DNA of 64,000 bases from Membranipora membranacea (lineage: Eukaryota; Bryozoa; Gymnolaemata; Cheilostomatida; Membraniporidae). The stretch lies in NCBI GenBank assembly GCA_914767715.1, contig OU612069.1, positions 17,729,387 to 17,793,386 on the forward strand, in the 5' to 3' direction. This document shows positions 12,088-24,660 of this stretch, one piece after another. The translations under genes were made by a program, and so were the position numbers. Position 1 is the first letter of the stretch. Every line of letters starts with the position of its first letter. Under the pieces are notes generated by a model, which was given only the letters and a program-made list of their open reading frames with translations, had not been told where the DNA came from and ran no database searches.

Positions 12088-12910
12088 ATGACAAAGTTAC
12101 AGCAGTGGTTAGCTGGAGGGATTATGTTCCTGGCCGTATGGTGTGTATCTATCTTCATGTGTATTTCAGATCAATGTACCATTTATTTCCTCTTTTATAA
12201 TCAATGAAATGATGCTGAATATGGTTGTTACACGTATATGTACTAAAGAATGCCTTCAAAGATGGCAATTTATCTCTATTCTAGAAAATATTAATGTCAG
12301 GGATATTTGGGGCTGGTATGAATTTAGCCAAACTGGGACATGTCACCATTATCGTCCATTGGAGACAAAATGTGTTGTTCTATGCTTAAGTTGGCCTGCA
12401 TGGTTTCAAATTGCAACTCAGTGTAACTCCTCAGTCATAGCAAAAGGTGAGCCATCACCAAGCCTCTGATTATCTGACTGAGTCCTTACTTTTTTATCCG
12501 CTTCAAAATAAAAGCTATTATGCATATCAACTCATTTATTTGATTAAACTCCGGAAGAAGTTATGCATATAAAATGTTCCTCTGGATTTTTATCACCACC
12601 ATATTAACTATTTATTTTATAGCTAGTCATCGTTGGCATAAAACTGTCATAATAATTATGTTTATATAATTGTAGGGTGTCCATGCTGTATGGTAAGGTA
12701 CCGATGGTAGGCCAAATACCATTCCTGCACATACAGCTACTCCCAATATACTGTGTGGGATTGTTTGGCCTGTGGTCTGCTGCAATAGTGTTATACAGAA
12801 CATTCACATTCAATAATTGTGATGAGGCCGCCTTGGAACTCAGATCTCAAATCCAAGACGCCAAGAAGTATCTACAAAGCAAAGGATTGACTGTCGATAA
12901 AGATGATTGA
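12088..12910 (+). CDS. DPM3: Dolichol-phosphate mannosyltransferase subunit 3
   Basis: Small ER membrane subunit that tethers the catalytic DPM1 in dolichol-phosphate-mannose synthase. Exon 1 is 12088-12140 (MTKLQQWLAGGIMFLAV), with donor ATG|GTGTGT in phase 2. Exon 2 is 12676-12910, with acceptor TTGTAG, completing a Trp codon at the join. The product is about 95 residues, close to the usual 92 of vertebrate DPM3. It has two hydrophobic helices (about 8-25 and 40-60) and then a cytosolic tail with YRTFTFNNC, DEAALELRSQIQDAKKYL and SKGL, which match the conserved DPM1-binding region (YRVxTFxxCxxAAxELQxQIxEAxxxLxxKG). The N-terminal MTKLxQWL is also family-typical. The start is the first ATG, in a CACC context. 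The 535-bp intron shows no other gene. Confidence 0.93.
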
Positions 12911-14705
12911 GATTAGAGGAATATCATTTTAACCAACTGAGAAATTCAGCTTGTAGATAGGCACAAGGCATCGTGATTTTAATTGATGCCCATCCCTCCA
13001 TGCTATGCCTCCCTTTTTTTCAATTTCTGTCTGAAAGACTACATATACAGTTGATTCATATTGCTTGCATTTATGTGAAACTATTTTATGACCTTGAATG
13101 GGACATATGTTGCTTTTCCATTTAGCTTCATTTATGCCAAAGTGTATCAATGTTTAAATCAAAGGGTCTGCCCAGTCACCAATATTACGACCATAATAAT
13201 AATCCCTGATTCCTTTTTCTGTTAAATGCTTTTGTATGAATAATATGCTCAGCCATCATAGTAATATCAGATACTCAGAAATAAAACGCAAATCATTTTA
13301 GCTACATGAACAGTGTGCCTACCATGTTAGTCAAGATATGCACTAATATCATTGACGACCATATCATCAGAGATGGGTTACTACTATTCACAGCTGTCAC
13401 AAAAAAAAACAATAATATTCGGAGAAACTTTTTTCTTTTTGGTCAATAGTTGCCCTCTTTATCACTTAAGAACGACAAGTAGCTACATAGAAATGATATG
13501 GTTCAATTAGCTTAGACGACCGAGTTCTACATAATTAATTCCATGAACAAACAAGTGCCCATAAATGCTGTCAGCTGTGTGTTTAGCCATATGTTAGAAT
13601 TGCTAGACCCCATATAACTGTTATTGTGATATTATACTATCACTCCATCTTCCTAACGTTTCTGATGATCCAGTCATCGCAACAGTGAGCAACCAAATAC
13701 TGTGTTGTTGTTAGCATAAGATGTCGTGTTATTGACATACATTTTATGAAAGTTGCAGACAGCTGCTTCGAGGTATAATTAGTTGAATACTAAGATCAAT
13801 TCGGAACAGAAAAGGAGTTGTCCAAGCCTGGACAACAAGAGGACAACTTTTAAAGCCTAATTGAAAACAATACTTCATAATTCCAGTGAGGCTGATTATT
13901 TGATTCAGTAAAGTCATTCAAATTGTTGAACAAATAATCTTTTATTGGAGATATCTAGCTTGACAAACCCCACTATAAAGGAAAACATCACACAAACTTT
14001 TGATGAAAACCTTTTTAGTTTTCTTCTACGTGGAGAATTTCAGATATAGTTATAATATGTTTTTATAAATGAGGGTTAAAGCAAAATAAAACCAGGAAGT
14101 CAGACAATACGTGATAATGATGAACAAAAGCTAAGATTATGGTAGACGATATATCATCGGTAATAATCTCAGCTTAAGTTACAAAATAAGAAAATAAGTT
14201 TGCAAAATAAGGAAATGACCTAATATACATATACATATTTATGTATATATTTTTATTTAGATTCACCATCATTCCAAAGATGATCTCTCTGATGTGTAAA
14301 AAAATACTAAACCCAAAAAGAAAATCAAGGGAATAAAAATACAAAGTCAATCCACTAAAAACAGATGCTTTGTCTGACTATTGTTTATCAAGAGGGTACA
14401 TGTTGAGGAACGTTGTTGAAAGGAGAAGTCATATCAACAAAAAGTAATTTTTGGGGTAGTTCTAAACATGAGTATCAGGAAATAAATAAGCAATGGCCAG
14501 CGCTTGGAAATTCATTGATTATATAGCTTTGGCTTAGACCATGTAGTATTCTTTAGCAGAGGTAGAGCAAAATTAACCCACTAGTTGAATGAACACAGGA
14601 ACTCTCGATTGTGAATTAAACACTCTTCTCATTGAGTAGTCTGAGCTCCCAAGGCTGTTGCCCCCTGATCGACGGGACGGCGCCCGGCCTTAGAGTCATC
14701 CCTGA
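12911..14705. other. Intergenic, no gene recognised
   Basis: DPM3 3' flank and AT-rich sequence. It contains the first copy (14081-14262) of a direct repeat whose second copy is at 18609-18817; nothing else can be supported. Confidence 0.6.
14081..14262. repeat. Dispersed direct repeat R1, copy 1
   Basis: About 180 bp nearly identical to 18609-18817, beginning GCAAAATAAAACCAGGAAGT and ending in a TATATTTTTATTTAGAT tract. Copy 2 has about 27 extra bases inside. Confidence 0.85.
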
Positions 14706-17464
14706 TTATGGATCTTGTACAGGCTGAACTGGCCTGAAAGGGAAAGGTCTTACATTGTCCAGATTGTCATGTCCTAAAGCTTCCTGCAGTGCAGTATTTA
14801 GAACGATAGCCTCGTATATCGCACGTCTATTGTAACCTGGACCTGAACCCGGTCTATACCCTCTCAACATTGCCAGAGCGAATTGACTAACTGTTCCATC
14901 GAAAGCTGTGGATCTTGTGAGGACTGTAGACCCACTATCACCAGCTACAAAATCATCCCTGAAGAAAAAAAAGAAAAAACAAACAAGTTTATCTCAGGCT
15001 ATATCTTTCAAGAGCCAGGCTATTACAAACTCAGTCCTAGAGAGCCAGATTTCTACTTGAACATAAACTTTATGCAATACCCAACAAGAGCTTGGGTCGC
15101 TTTTAGCTTTGCTGATAATTCTCTCATATTCTCTCAGATCTAATTTATACATTTAATTGTCTCTTGATCAACCATTAAAATAATCACAAACAAGCAAAAT
15201 GTATGGTGTGGTTAGCGGAAGTTGCGATGTCAAGGGTTACTGGTGTTTACTGAATGCATCACTTTTATCTACTAATTGAGATGAATCATTACATTCTTTG
15301 TATACAAGATTGGCAAAGCAGCCCAATACATTGTTTAATTCCCTGTGCACAGAAAATTTGGTGCGCATTTTATTTAACAAAACTTCAAGACTTTCGCTCA
15401 ATGAATGAATGAGAGAGCAATGACATATCCCTTATTTTAATTAATACAACATTTTGAGCATCATATAAGGTTTGTCATTTCATTACCCGTCCTCGAGAAC
15501 AAACGAAATGTGATCAGCAATCTCCGAATCTGTAAGTGAATGCCTTCTAGCAACAACCCTTCCCTTTCTGTTTGGTGCTGCAAGTACTATTATCTGCCTT
15601 CTGATAAGCATATCGAGTTGATTCCTTTGTTTTAAAGGCACGATTTGGTTGAAAGTGCAATGCGTTGCCATCCGTGCCATTATCCTGTTAACTGATTCTG
15701 GTGCCAGCTTCAATAGGGCAATGTCATTCATGAAACGGCTGTCGCTGTCTGCATAGAGTCGGTAGCGGCCTAACGGTGGTTCAGAGAGGTTTTCATCCAA
15801 AAGGGCAGGAATGGTTTTGTGGGTTAATCGTGCCTCACCGAAGTGACCAATAATCTCACTAAGGAAGTCATCAACCTGATCTGAAGGCATTCTTCGAATT
15901 TCTTGCTCATCCACAAAGACATGACATGCTGTTGCAGCATAGTGACCAGAGTCAGTGCAAATCAGAAGCTCACAAGTTCCAACCCCTTCACAAGATGTCC
16001 CATCGATCTTTGCACTTAGCGTATTAGTCAAGCTTTCGGTGTCCACGAACTCGATGTGGAAATCTAGGCTTAGTGTTTGACCACTGTCCAGAACTTTTAT
16101 TTCAGTGAAGCCTTCCCCAGTGCTTATTTGGATATTTTCGTCTTGACATATCTTTGTTACTCCATTCCCAGTAACGATTAGTGTATTGTCGTCATCACCA
16201 GAGAAGTACCAACTCGCTAGTTCAACTTCAGAGCACTGCCTATTGAAGACACAATTGAATATAGAATGTCAGATGGTTGTTGCAATAAAAGTGTATCTAT
16301 ATATTTATATATATAATATTATATATATTAATATATAATAATAATATTATATATATATTAATAATAAAATAATTATTATAATATATAATAATATTATTTA
16401 TAATAATATATATATAAAGAAATATTATCACGCCTATTTGACAATACCAATTATACACTATCCTATTGAATGTTGATCACCAAAATAACTGGTAAGCATA
16501 AAAGCAAATAATTTTATCAAATTGATAATGAGGTTGACGATTAGCTCCTTGGTATTTTTTGCTTTTCCAATTTATTATGTATAAGAAGCTTTAACACTTG
16601 TTGGGCAGCCTGGGGGGGGGGTTATAAATTGAGTCATACAGCGCAGCGCAAAAGTCTTAACTGCAAACACATAATTTTAGACTGCGTTGCAGAACTAGCT
16701 GATTTTAGCCATAATTATAAGCTGTGCTGTCTCTTTTACATCTAATTTACACAACATGGTGTTTAATTTGATCTGTTGAAGACTTACTTTGAGGCTTCTT
16801 TTTTTTTGACATATCTTATTCTCCATTTATTCTATTCTATCATGTGAGCGATTTCCAGCTTTAGAATTTTATTATAATATGATATCTCAAACTTACAAGG
16901 TGATGACCGTCAATGTGAAATTATTTATAATAAATGTGATGCAGTGCAGGGATTCTTAATACTGGAAATTGCTCACATGATAGAATAGAATATGGAGAAT
17001 AACATAGGACAAGTAAGTGCAGCCTCAAAGTGAGTCTTTAACTACAAGCTACTGACAATGATGTTTACAAAAAGTAAAGTGATATTTTCCGGGAGACAAG
17101 TTTTTAGACTTCATGTAATCGGTACTTACTCTGACAGAAATTGCCCAAGCTCTTTAGAAATTTTTCTAGGAGTTGGTACGTGTTTTGTTCCTTCGACAGT
17201 TGAAAACCATATTTCAAAGGTCAGAGGGCTATCTACATGACCGTTGCGTGCCCCATTTGCAGTGTCCTGTTCAGATTGCTTTTCAGACTTTCCCTCCTGC
17301 TCGAAAACAGGACCCATTGTTTTTGAGTGATTGGTAGGTCCACTCGGAATATGAAAATCAGGGTTCACTGATCCACTGTTAGAATCAATTATAGATTCTG
17401 AGCGGTTTTTCAAATCTCTAAGATGTGCGGATGATAATCTCTTTTCACAAGACAAACTTGTCAG
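14706..17464 (-). CDS. Trypsin-like serine protease, intracellular-type (5' end unresolved)
   Basis: Three exons on the minus strand: 17464-17130, 16239-15487 and 14958-14706 (stop TAA). The joins are phase-consistent (GA|G and GG|G). The translated chain carries a full chymotrypsin-fold triad: His in AATACHVF, Asp in FMNDIALLKL, and Ser in AGDSGSTV at the start of the last exon. It is not a secreted digestive trypsin: the usual IVGG activation site is absent, the Cys pattern is sparse, and a region of about 170 residues of unknown fold (rich in Ser, Asp and Glu, then a beta-rich stretch) precedes the protease. Exon 17464-17130 has an acceptor-like ATATCAG, so earlier exons may exist; otherwise an internal ATG serves as start. 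Such proteases occur as intracellular effector or processing domains in invertebrate multidomain proteins; the role here is unknown. Confidence 0.75.
16295..16425. repeat. AT microsatellite
   Basis: Almost pure A/T tract of TATATA and TAATAAT units in the protease intron. Confidence 0.95.
16775..17040. mobile_element. Foldback element, family F2
   Basis: The left arm (ACTTACTTTGAGGC ... CTATCATGTGAGC) and the right arm (GCTCACATGATAG ... GCAGCCTCAAAGTGAG) are complementary over about 75 bp around a 100-bp centre. A solo arm is at 45365-45450. It lies in the intron between protease exons 17130 and 16239. Confidence 0.75.
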
Positions 17465-17509
17465 CTGATATTTATCTCAAGCTCGATCAGCCATATGTGA
17501 GACCAAATG

Positions 17510-18245
17510 CCAAAACATATTTGATTGGTTTTGTTTTATAAGATCAACTGCATGGAATATTTCAAAGGTCAGAGGGCTATCTACATGATCGATTCGTACC
17601 CCATTTGAAGTGTCCTGTTCAGATTGGTTATACGTCTTGGCAAACACTTATAAAAAGTATAAGTGCGCAAAAATTTGAAACCTTAAACCAATAAAACTGT
17701 CGCAGATGTTTTACTGTTGATAAAGATAATAACATCAAAAACCATGACTTGCACTGCCAAGCTCTTTTTCATTGGTTTTGTTTTACCAGATCAACTGCAC
17801 CTACATGGTCGGTGCGTTCCACATTTGAAGTGTCCTGTTCAGATTGCTTGGCAAAAACCTAATCTCATTAATAAAGGTATAAGTGCGCAAAAATTTGAAT
17901 ACATTAAACCAATAAAACTGCCGCAGATGAGGTTCTACTGCTGATAAAATAAGATAATAACAGCAAACACCATGACTTGCACTGCCAAGCTCTTTTTCAT
18001 TGGTTTTGTTTTACCAGATCAACTGCACCTACATGGTCGGTGCGTTCCACATTTGAAGTGTCCTGTTCAGATTGCTTGGCAAAAACTTAATCTCATTAAT
18101 AAAGGTATAAGTGCGCAAAAATTTGAATACATCAAACCAATAAAACTGCCGCAGATGAGGTTCTACTGCTGATAAAATAAGATAATAACAGCAAACACCA
18201 TGACTTGCACTGCCAAGCTCCGTCTCATTGGTTTTGTTTGGTTTG
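17510..18245. repeat. Tandem array, 228-bp period, containing exon scraps
   Basis: Units start near ATGACTTGCACTGCCAAGCT at 17744, 17972 and 18200, with a diverged unit before them. Each holds the segment TTTGAAGTGTCCTGTTCAGA, matching the protease exon at 17211-17285; the diverged unit at 17562-17632 is closest to it. Short open frames inside are repeat artefacts. Confidence 0.85.
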
Positions 18246-18608
18246 ACTCACTACACTAATGATGGATTGAGTGGGAATACAAGCCATACATGTGCTATAT
18301 ATGCTAATGTATATAATATGTTTAGCAAGGGTTATTATATCTTTGTGTACATAGTTTCCTAATGTATATTGTACTTCAATACCTAGCTAAACCCATAGCT
18401 AAGCCATGTCATGGAGCATTGAACGAACATTGAAAATGAAGCAAAACAAAACGAGAAATGGCTGGCTGTAATGTCCCAATGAGTGGCTGTGAAGTTACTG
18501 TACAGTCATCATCTCTATAGGAAGTCGGGTAAGTCCTTCAACCTAAATGAAAAATTACGAAGCCCCCACTGCAGCTTCAGCATTATGTCGATAACCAATG
18601 CATGCATC

Positions 18609-18817
18609 GCAAAATAAAACCAGGAAGTCAAACAATATGTGATAATGATGAACTTAGGTATACAATACAGTGATGGAAAAAAAAGCTGAGATTATGGTAG
18701 ACGATATATCATCGGTAATAATATCAGCTTAAGTTACAAAATAAGAAAATAAGTTTGCAAAATAAGGAAATGACCTAATATACATATACATATTTATGTA
18801 TATATTTTTATTTAGAT
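18609..18817. repeat. Dispersed direct repeat R1, copy 2
   Basis: Same sequence as 14081-14262 apart from a small insertion and a few substitutions. The two copies bracket the protease exons and the tandem array. Confidence 0.85.
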
Positions 18818-21800
18818 GCATCTTGGTGCAAGTCATCGTCGGCATTGACAGCCAGTAGATATTATATATTAAACCATGATTATTTTAGAATTCAGACCCC
18901 TGTATCCCTTATTCAATAGTCGAGGTATTATTTCTCTAAGTTAACATCTGTTTCGAAAGGTATCTCCCATGACAAAATGTTTCTGATGAGTGTGTGAAAT
19001 TTTGTCTTCCATATGTCATTGTGCAGACAACTTTTGATAATGGGATGTTCATGGAGAGAAATACTGCGTTTGAGTATAAAAGATCAAGACTTTATAATCT
19101 AACTTTATTTGCTATGCTCTAGAAAATTGGGCTGAGCTCAGGTTGTTGTTGGGGGAGGGGGAGGGGAGATTGTGACGCAAGAGTCAGGGGTCGCAGACTA
19201 TGGCCTTGCCATAATATAGATCAAACATTCCATCGATGCTAATTTGTGCAGACGTCCTTCTAACTTGTTATACCGCTCAATCCATTATCTACCAATTATG
19301 TGAGTCTATGCATCAATGGTAAAATACACAGCATTGTCATTTGTATAGATATTCCAACTAGATCCAGCTAAGAAACTGTCAGCGTTTGTGTTATGCATTG
19401 ACAACCTTCAAACAATCAGGCAAGCTGCTGGAAAACAGTTATACAAGTGGTCAGCTGTACATTACTGAACATTTGGTCCAATTAAAGATGGGAAATGCAT
19501 TTCAACAAGCGTACAAAACTAGCCAACTCATTGCCTTTTCGGGGTCAGATATGTTCCCCTACTGATCCATTTAATACATCAGTGCTTCTAACCACATATA
19601 ATGACAAGTCAAACTACAAATTTGTGTTCTGGAAATAGGTAAAAAAAACCTGAAGAGTGCATTATCAGAATATTCCAACTAGCAAATGTGAAGTGGGTAA
19701 CTATTCTGTATAACATATCACATGGTAAAAGATGAGGGCCCTGCATTGTGAATAAATGTGTTGCAGTGCAGACTGCTGGTGGGCTATCTTTATGATCATA
19801 CCATTAAATGTCTTTATCTTTAAAAAAAAGTCTTTTTTAATTCATCAATCAATCCTGTTTGTGAGGTTTATATTTAACATTTGTTTATTGGATTAAGTAT
19901 CACCAAAGCACACCAATGACTGACTCAAAGTCATTACATTCCGTTATGCTATAAAATAGCCTGCTTGAGAAAACATTATTAGGCGTTATCAATCCATGCT
20001 AGATTACGCCTCAACCAAAATAACATAGGTATACAAAATCTCTTTTTGAGATAGTACAGGTATGAACAGTAAATAGGTATCAATAACCTTTTTGCAAATA
20101 ACAGCAATATTTACAATCTCTATTTTGAGATTACACAATTTACCAATTAGCGATGGTAATTTATCAATCTACATTTTGATTAGGTATTAACAATTCTCCA
20201 CAATGAGAATTATACCATTTCATAATCAGTAGTTTTTGATGGTTTATCAACGTTGGGCGAAAAACAGATGCCAAAAATCTGAGAACGCAACAAAATTGTT
20301 GTGTCCTCTGATTTTCGCCACAAAAAAGATATACAACAGGAGCGCAGCGAGCAAACAATTTCACCAAATAAGGCTGCCTACAGTCCCTGGGGAGTTGACT
20401 AACATTTTGGTTAGGATATACTTCTCACGGAAACCTTACTAAAGGTGTTTACAATCATTTTTTTCTGATTTAATCCATTTTTTTGTTTTGCACCTCTAGT
20501 GAAAATCTTAATAATACAAGGTGATAACCGATAACATTCACCTTTCCTAATGCTTTTTTTTTCTTAAATGTCTTCACATCTCACATGACTTCACGCTTCA
20601 CATGTCAACAGTGAACCTAATTGAAACAATACTAGGTATTCTTAGTCTGCATTATCGGACTTAAAAGCAAAATAAAGGAGATTTAACAATCAATTATTAT
20701 ATATGCCCACACGCTGATGTTAATAATTATTGATGAACATTATAACCGCCTCAACCAATGTGATCATAGTTATTTTGACGAGGCGCCTTGAAGCGAGCAT
20801 AACCAAATATTACACTTACAACCCCTCGTCTCTTAGATGACTACCTTTGCTTCTATGTGTGTTGCCAGCAGTGTAGAAACAGTACTAGAGGTAAGCAGCT
20901 GCTTCCAGTATTTTTAGTACAAATTGTTACAGCATAAGCGTACCTCAATCAAACTATATAATTGTCAACTAGACCCGATATTAATCAGCAGCCGGAGTGG
21001 ATCTTAACAAGCAAGCCTTGCTGCTCTCCTGATAATTCTGTCAATCTAAGCCAAGGTATGCCTGGCAATCTACCAGTCAAGGGTAGCACTTTATCATGGT
21101 TGAAATATCTGCTGATGGTTAACAGTACGGAGTCAATAATAGAGGAGACCAACCGAAATTATTCAGCCAAGTTAAACAACTAGGTGGATCAATTTTATTC
21201 ACGTATCAAATTATTCTCTGATTCTTCAGCTCCGTAATGATGTGCTTCTTTAGAAAATTGGTCCACTCTTAGTGCATTTTATATCTATCGCAGTAGAGGC
21301 CTTCCCGAAAACGCTCACATCAAGCCAGGCTAACGTTTTGTGACGTCAGAGAGCTGTTTGAGTGATCAGCCTATTGTAAAATCAAAACAAACAGAGCTAT
21401 CTTGTATTCAATACAGCAGAAAATCCATGGTGCTGATTTTCATTTTCCACTATGAGCCTATGCACCCACATCTCGATTGCAACCTCATGGAAGGGCACTG
21501 GCATCCCCATCCCCAAATTTGAGATATGATGGTTTAAAAAGTCAGCTTATTTGTGTGATTTCTGCAAATGTAGGCTAACACAGAGCACCAAACTAAGGCT
21601 ATATTGTGTAGTAAGGTATTCTATGAAAGGCCCCCCCCCCCCCCCGTTGAAAACAATACTCCACTGAAATCCACTTGCCAAGTAAACAAACTTGGAATTT
21701 TTTATTACAACAATCATGGCGGTGTGTGTGTGTGTTCGATTGAGAATAAATGACACATACTATAAACTGAGGTGAGAGGCAGATCGAATAATAAAATAAT

Positions 21801-22587
21801 CCAGCGATAGCTGAGCCATCGGCTGCACAGAGTTGGTAGAAATAAGGCGAAGGGAAAGGAGATCAAGAATTTTTAGACATTAGCATATAAATTTGTTATA
21901 GCTATAGACTTTAGATAAAGCTTTAGACATTAACTGTGTTACTGTTCTCATATTCTTGAAACTGACAAGCTTATAGTATGCCTTATGTATAATTATGTGA
22001 ACTTTACTGGGGACCTGCTGTTTGCCATCCATTGTATATTGGAGATTTTTAATTGATAAAACTTTATCAGCAGACAAATATTCTATGTAATGATAAAATT
22101 CTAAATAACGTGCTGGGTAGACGGCGAGCCGAGGTAAATCCGAAAAAACTGTGCTGCGGCTAACTGTGACAACGATTCTTGATATTTTGTAAAGAATGGC
22201 CCGAACACAAAACATCAATCAAGGCACAAATTTTTGCTGGTTATGTAAATCAAAATCTATTTGTCATCAAATATTGTAATGTCCATTGAAATATTATTAT
22301 GGGTCAGTTCTTGTGAAGAAACATATTCCTTCACCATCAGTTGCCTGCCCCATTCCTCTAGAATGGCCCCAGAAGCTTCATTTTCTGAATCAACAGATTC
22401 GTCACTTAGATAACATCAGTTATCTGACGACATTATTGCCATCGAAATATTTTGCCCAAAACTAAGGATCGTAAATTTAATAGCGTGTGTTGAATAATGT
22501 TAAACAAATTGATCGTTGCTAATAAACTAACTCTGGCTTTGTGAATTGGGGCTTGTATCATTCTATGGTCATGGATGTTTATACGAT

Positions 22588-22671
22588 GAGCATATCACAG
22601 AGTAAGGATATATCCACAGAGTAAGGATATATATCCTTACTCTGTGATATATCCTTACTCTGTGAGCATAT
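22588..22671. mobile_element. Palindromic mini-MITE, copy 2 (68 bp)
   Basis: CACAGAGTAAGGATATAT occurs twice forward and then twice reversed (22596-22663), a nested palindrome. It is flanked by the 8-bp direct repeat GAGCATAT (22588-22595 and 22664-22671). It is the same element as 7971-8009. Confidence 0.8.
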
Positions 22672-22848
22672 TTTGTAGTCATCGATGAGGTAATTTATTA
22701 TGAGCGGCAATAATGTTTGTTTTGACAGCAATGTGATATTTTATGTGGGGAGAGCCTTGTCAAAGATCATAAAACATTGGCCATGTAGACATAACCGCAT
22801 CCACTAGGATACTGTGTGTAGTCATCAAAGATGTTGATGCGTGACCTA

Positions 22849-22889
22849 TTTAGCTAAAATTGACCTTGTAAAGGTCAATTTTAGCTAAA
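22849..22889. repeat. Perfect 19-bp hairpin
   Basis: Arms 22849-22867 and 22871-22889 (TTTAGCTAAAATTGACCTT and its complement) with a 3-nt loop. Confidence 0.85.
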
Positions 22890-23759
22890 GTTGACATTGT
22901 AAAGTTTAACTCTCGACAATGTCATGGCATGTCATCAAAATATGTTCTGCGTTAATGTGTTCTCATTGCTTTGTGATGGTCATTAAAGTTATAGCTTTGA
23001 CAAAAAATTGCTGGCACAAAAACTTTTCTCATTATTCTATTCACAGACAATCTACCAAAAACACATATTTTCTTGACTGTAAGAACTTAACTCAAGCTCT
23101 GGTTCCTACCTCCTAGTAGGTCTCCCATTAGATATTTTCAATCACTTTAAAAGATTGCTGTCAGCCATTTACAACCCTCCATAATGAGTTCACTTAATTT
23201 TTCAATCCAAAGTATCAAACAAAACAAACAAAAGGGATCAGATATGATATGATGTCCGTCAAATATTTTTGTTACTCAAAAATTCCTGTGGCTGATTTTC
23301 TGTTAGTTTTAAAATAGGCTGGTGTCGGGAAATTCAACTTCCTGTGGCTGAGCCTGGTACAGTTTACTGTACCTTAGCAACGGCTCTTAATTCGAAAAAT
23401 GACTGAGTAAAAATTAGTTAAGAAAGGCTACCAGCCAGACATAAAATATTGAAGAAAGTGCTTCAGTAATACAGCGGCAACCAGCCAGACCAGGGGCGTA
23501 TATTCTAAAAAACTTCACTCACTGACTTTTTAGAGATGAGCATAATGATCGGGCGCAGCCCAATCCACACGTCGTAGGCGTGGGGGGTATTGGAGGGGCG
23601 CTTAAGCGCCCTCCAACCACGGAAATTTTTGCATATCGGTAGCAAAATAGTGCAAGCAGAGAGGTATTTCAATAGCTCACTGAGCTGTTGGGTACTTTCA
23701 GAAAACAACTCAATAGCAGTAGAAGATTACGGTAAAAATGCTCCAGTTATAAAGCACCC

Positions 23760-23870
23760 AATTGAAAAAAATCAGACCTCGTTGGGATTGGAACCCGCAA
23801 CATTCTTAATAAAAAGTGAATACCAGGCAGACGCTCTACCCACTGAGCTATTCAGCCTGATGTTAAAAAG
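23760..23870 (-). mobile_element. tRNA-derived SINE, different family
   Basis: On the minus strand it shows TAGCTCAGTGGGTAGAGCG (A box) and GCGGGTTCCAATCCC (B box). The A box is canonical, but the segment between the boxes does not fold like an anticodon arm, so a SINE or tRNA pseudogene is more likely than a working tRNA. Confidence 0.6.
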
Positions 23871-24596
23871 TGTGCTTTGAGACGGAGTTATAGGTGAGGA
23901 ATTATAGCTAGTAAGCTACACCCAGTCCCAATGACTTGCACACAGTAATCATGGATTTTCATTCACGGATATCCGTGGTCCTGATTGCTAATATACGCCA
24001 CTGAGCCAGACAGTAATACTCTGTTTGTGTGTTTGTGAATCATGATTGTAATGTGTTACCTCTTAGTATGTGAATGCGATTAGAAAGAAGTATTTAATAC
24101 ATGTGTGGCCTTGATAACATTAAACATCCAACTGACGACAGTAAAAGCGGTCCGCTGGGTATAGAGCATGTGAGGGTTTATACCCAAAACTAATAATATC
24201 TATTGATTACAGTGGTGATTGATGCAGTGAATAACTAAAATAGGCAACTAACAGTGGTATCAAAAGTATAACAATATGAGCACTGCCTGTTGAATAATAA
24301 GATGATGGATGATGGGCTGATGCAAGGCTATTGATATCGTAATGGTCAATCGTCAAAGTCTTTAGGTAGCAGATTTCCCCACACTGGAATGCCTTAAATC
24401 TGCATGCCTCTATTTAAAAAAAATCCGAAGCAACCCCATACCCTGTAGCGTGAAGGCAACCACCCACTCTGCTTGCCCTACCACTTCAAATCCATGGATA
24501 CAGGACTGGATAATCCTCATTATGTATCTCAAGAAAATTTGCCAAAAAACTGGTGCGGCCATATGCAGTTTTCTTCTTATTTCAAATGTTATTGGT

Positions 24597-24660
24597 AAAG
24601 GTTATTTTTATGACGGGATCAAGAACCCCCCCCCCCCCCCCCGTCATAAAATAAGCTTCT
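24597..24660. repeat. Poly-C run inside an inverted repeat
   Basis: TTATTTTTATGACGGG and then, after about 17 C, CGTCATAAAATAA form complementary arms around the C run. Confidence 0.7.

Noticed and set aside
17717-18172. Two nearly identical + frames beginning MTCTAKLFFIGF
   Set aside because: They arise from two units of a 228-bp tandem repeat; the repetition explains the identity better than two genes.
23760-23870. Functional tRNA gene
   Set aside because: A and B boxes are good, but I could not fold an anticodon stem and loop of normal size between them, and other tRNA-like repeats occur in the window.
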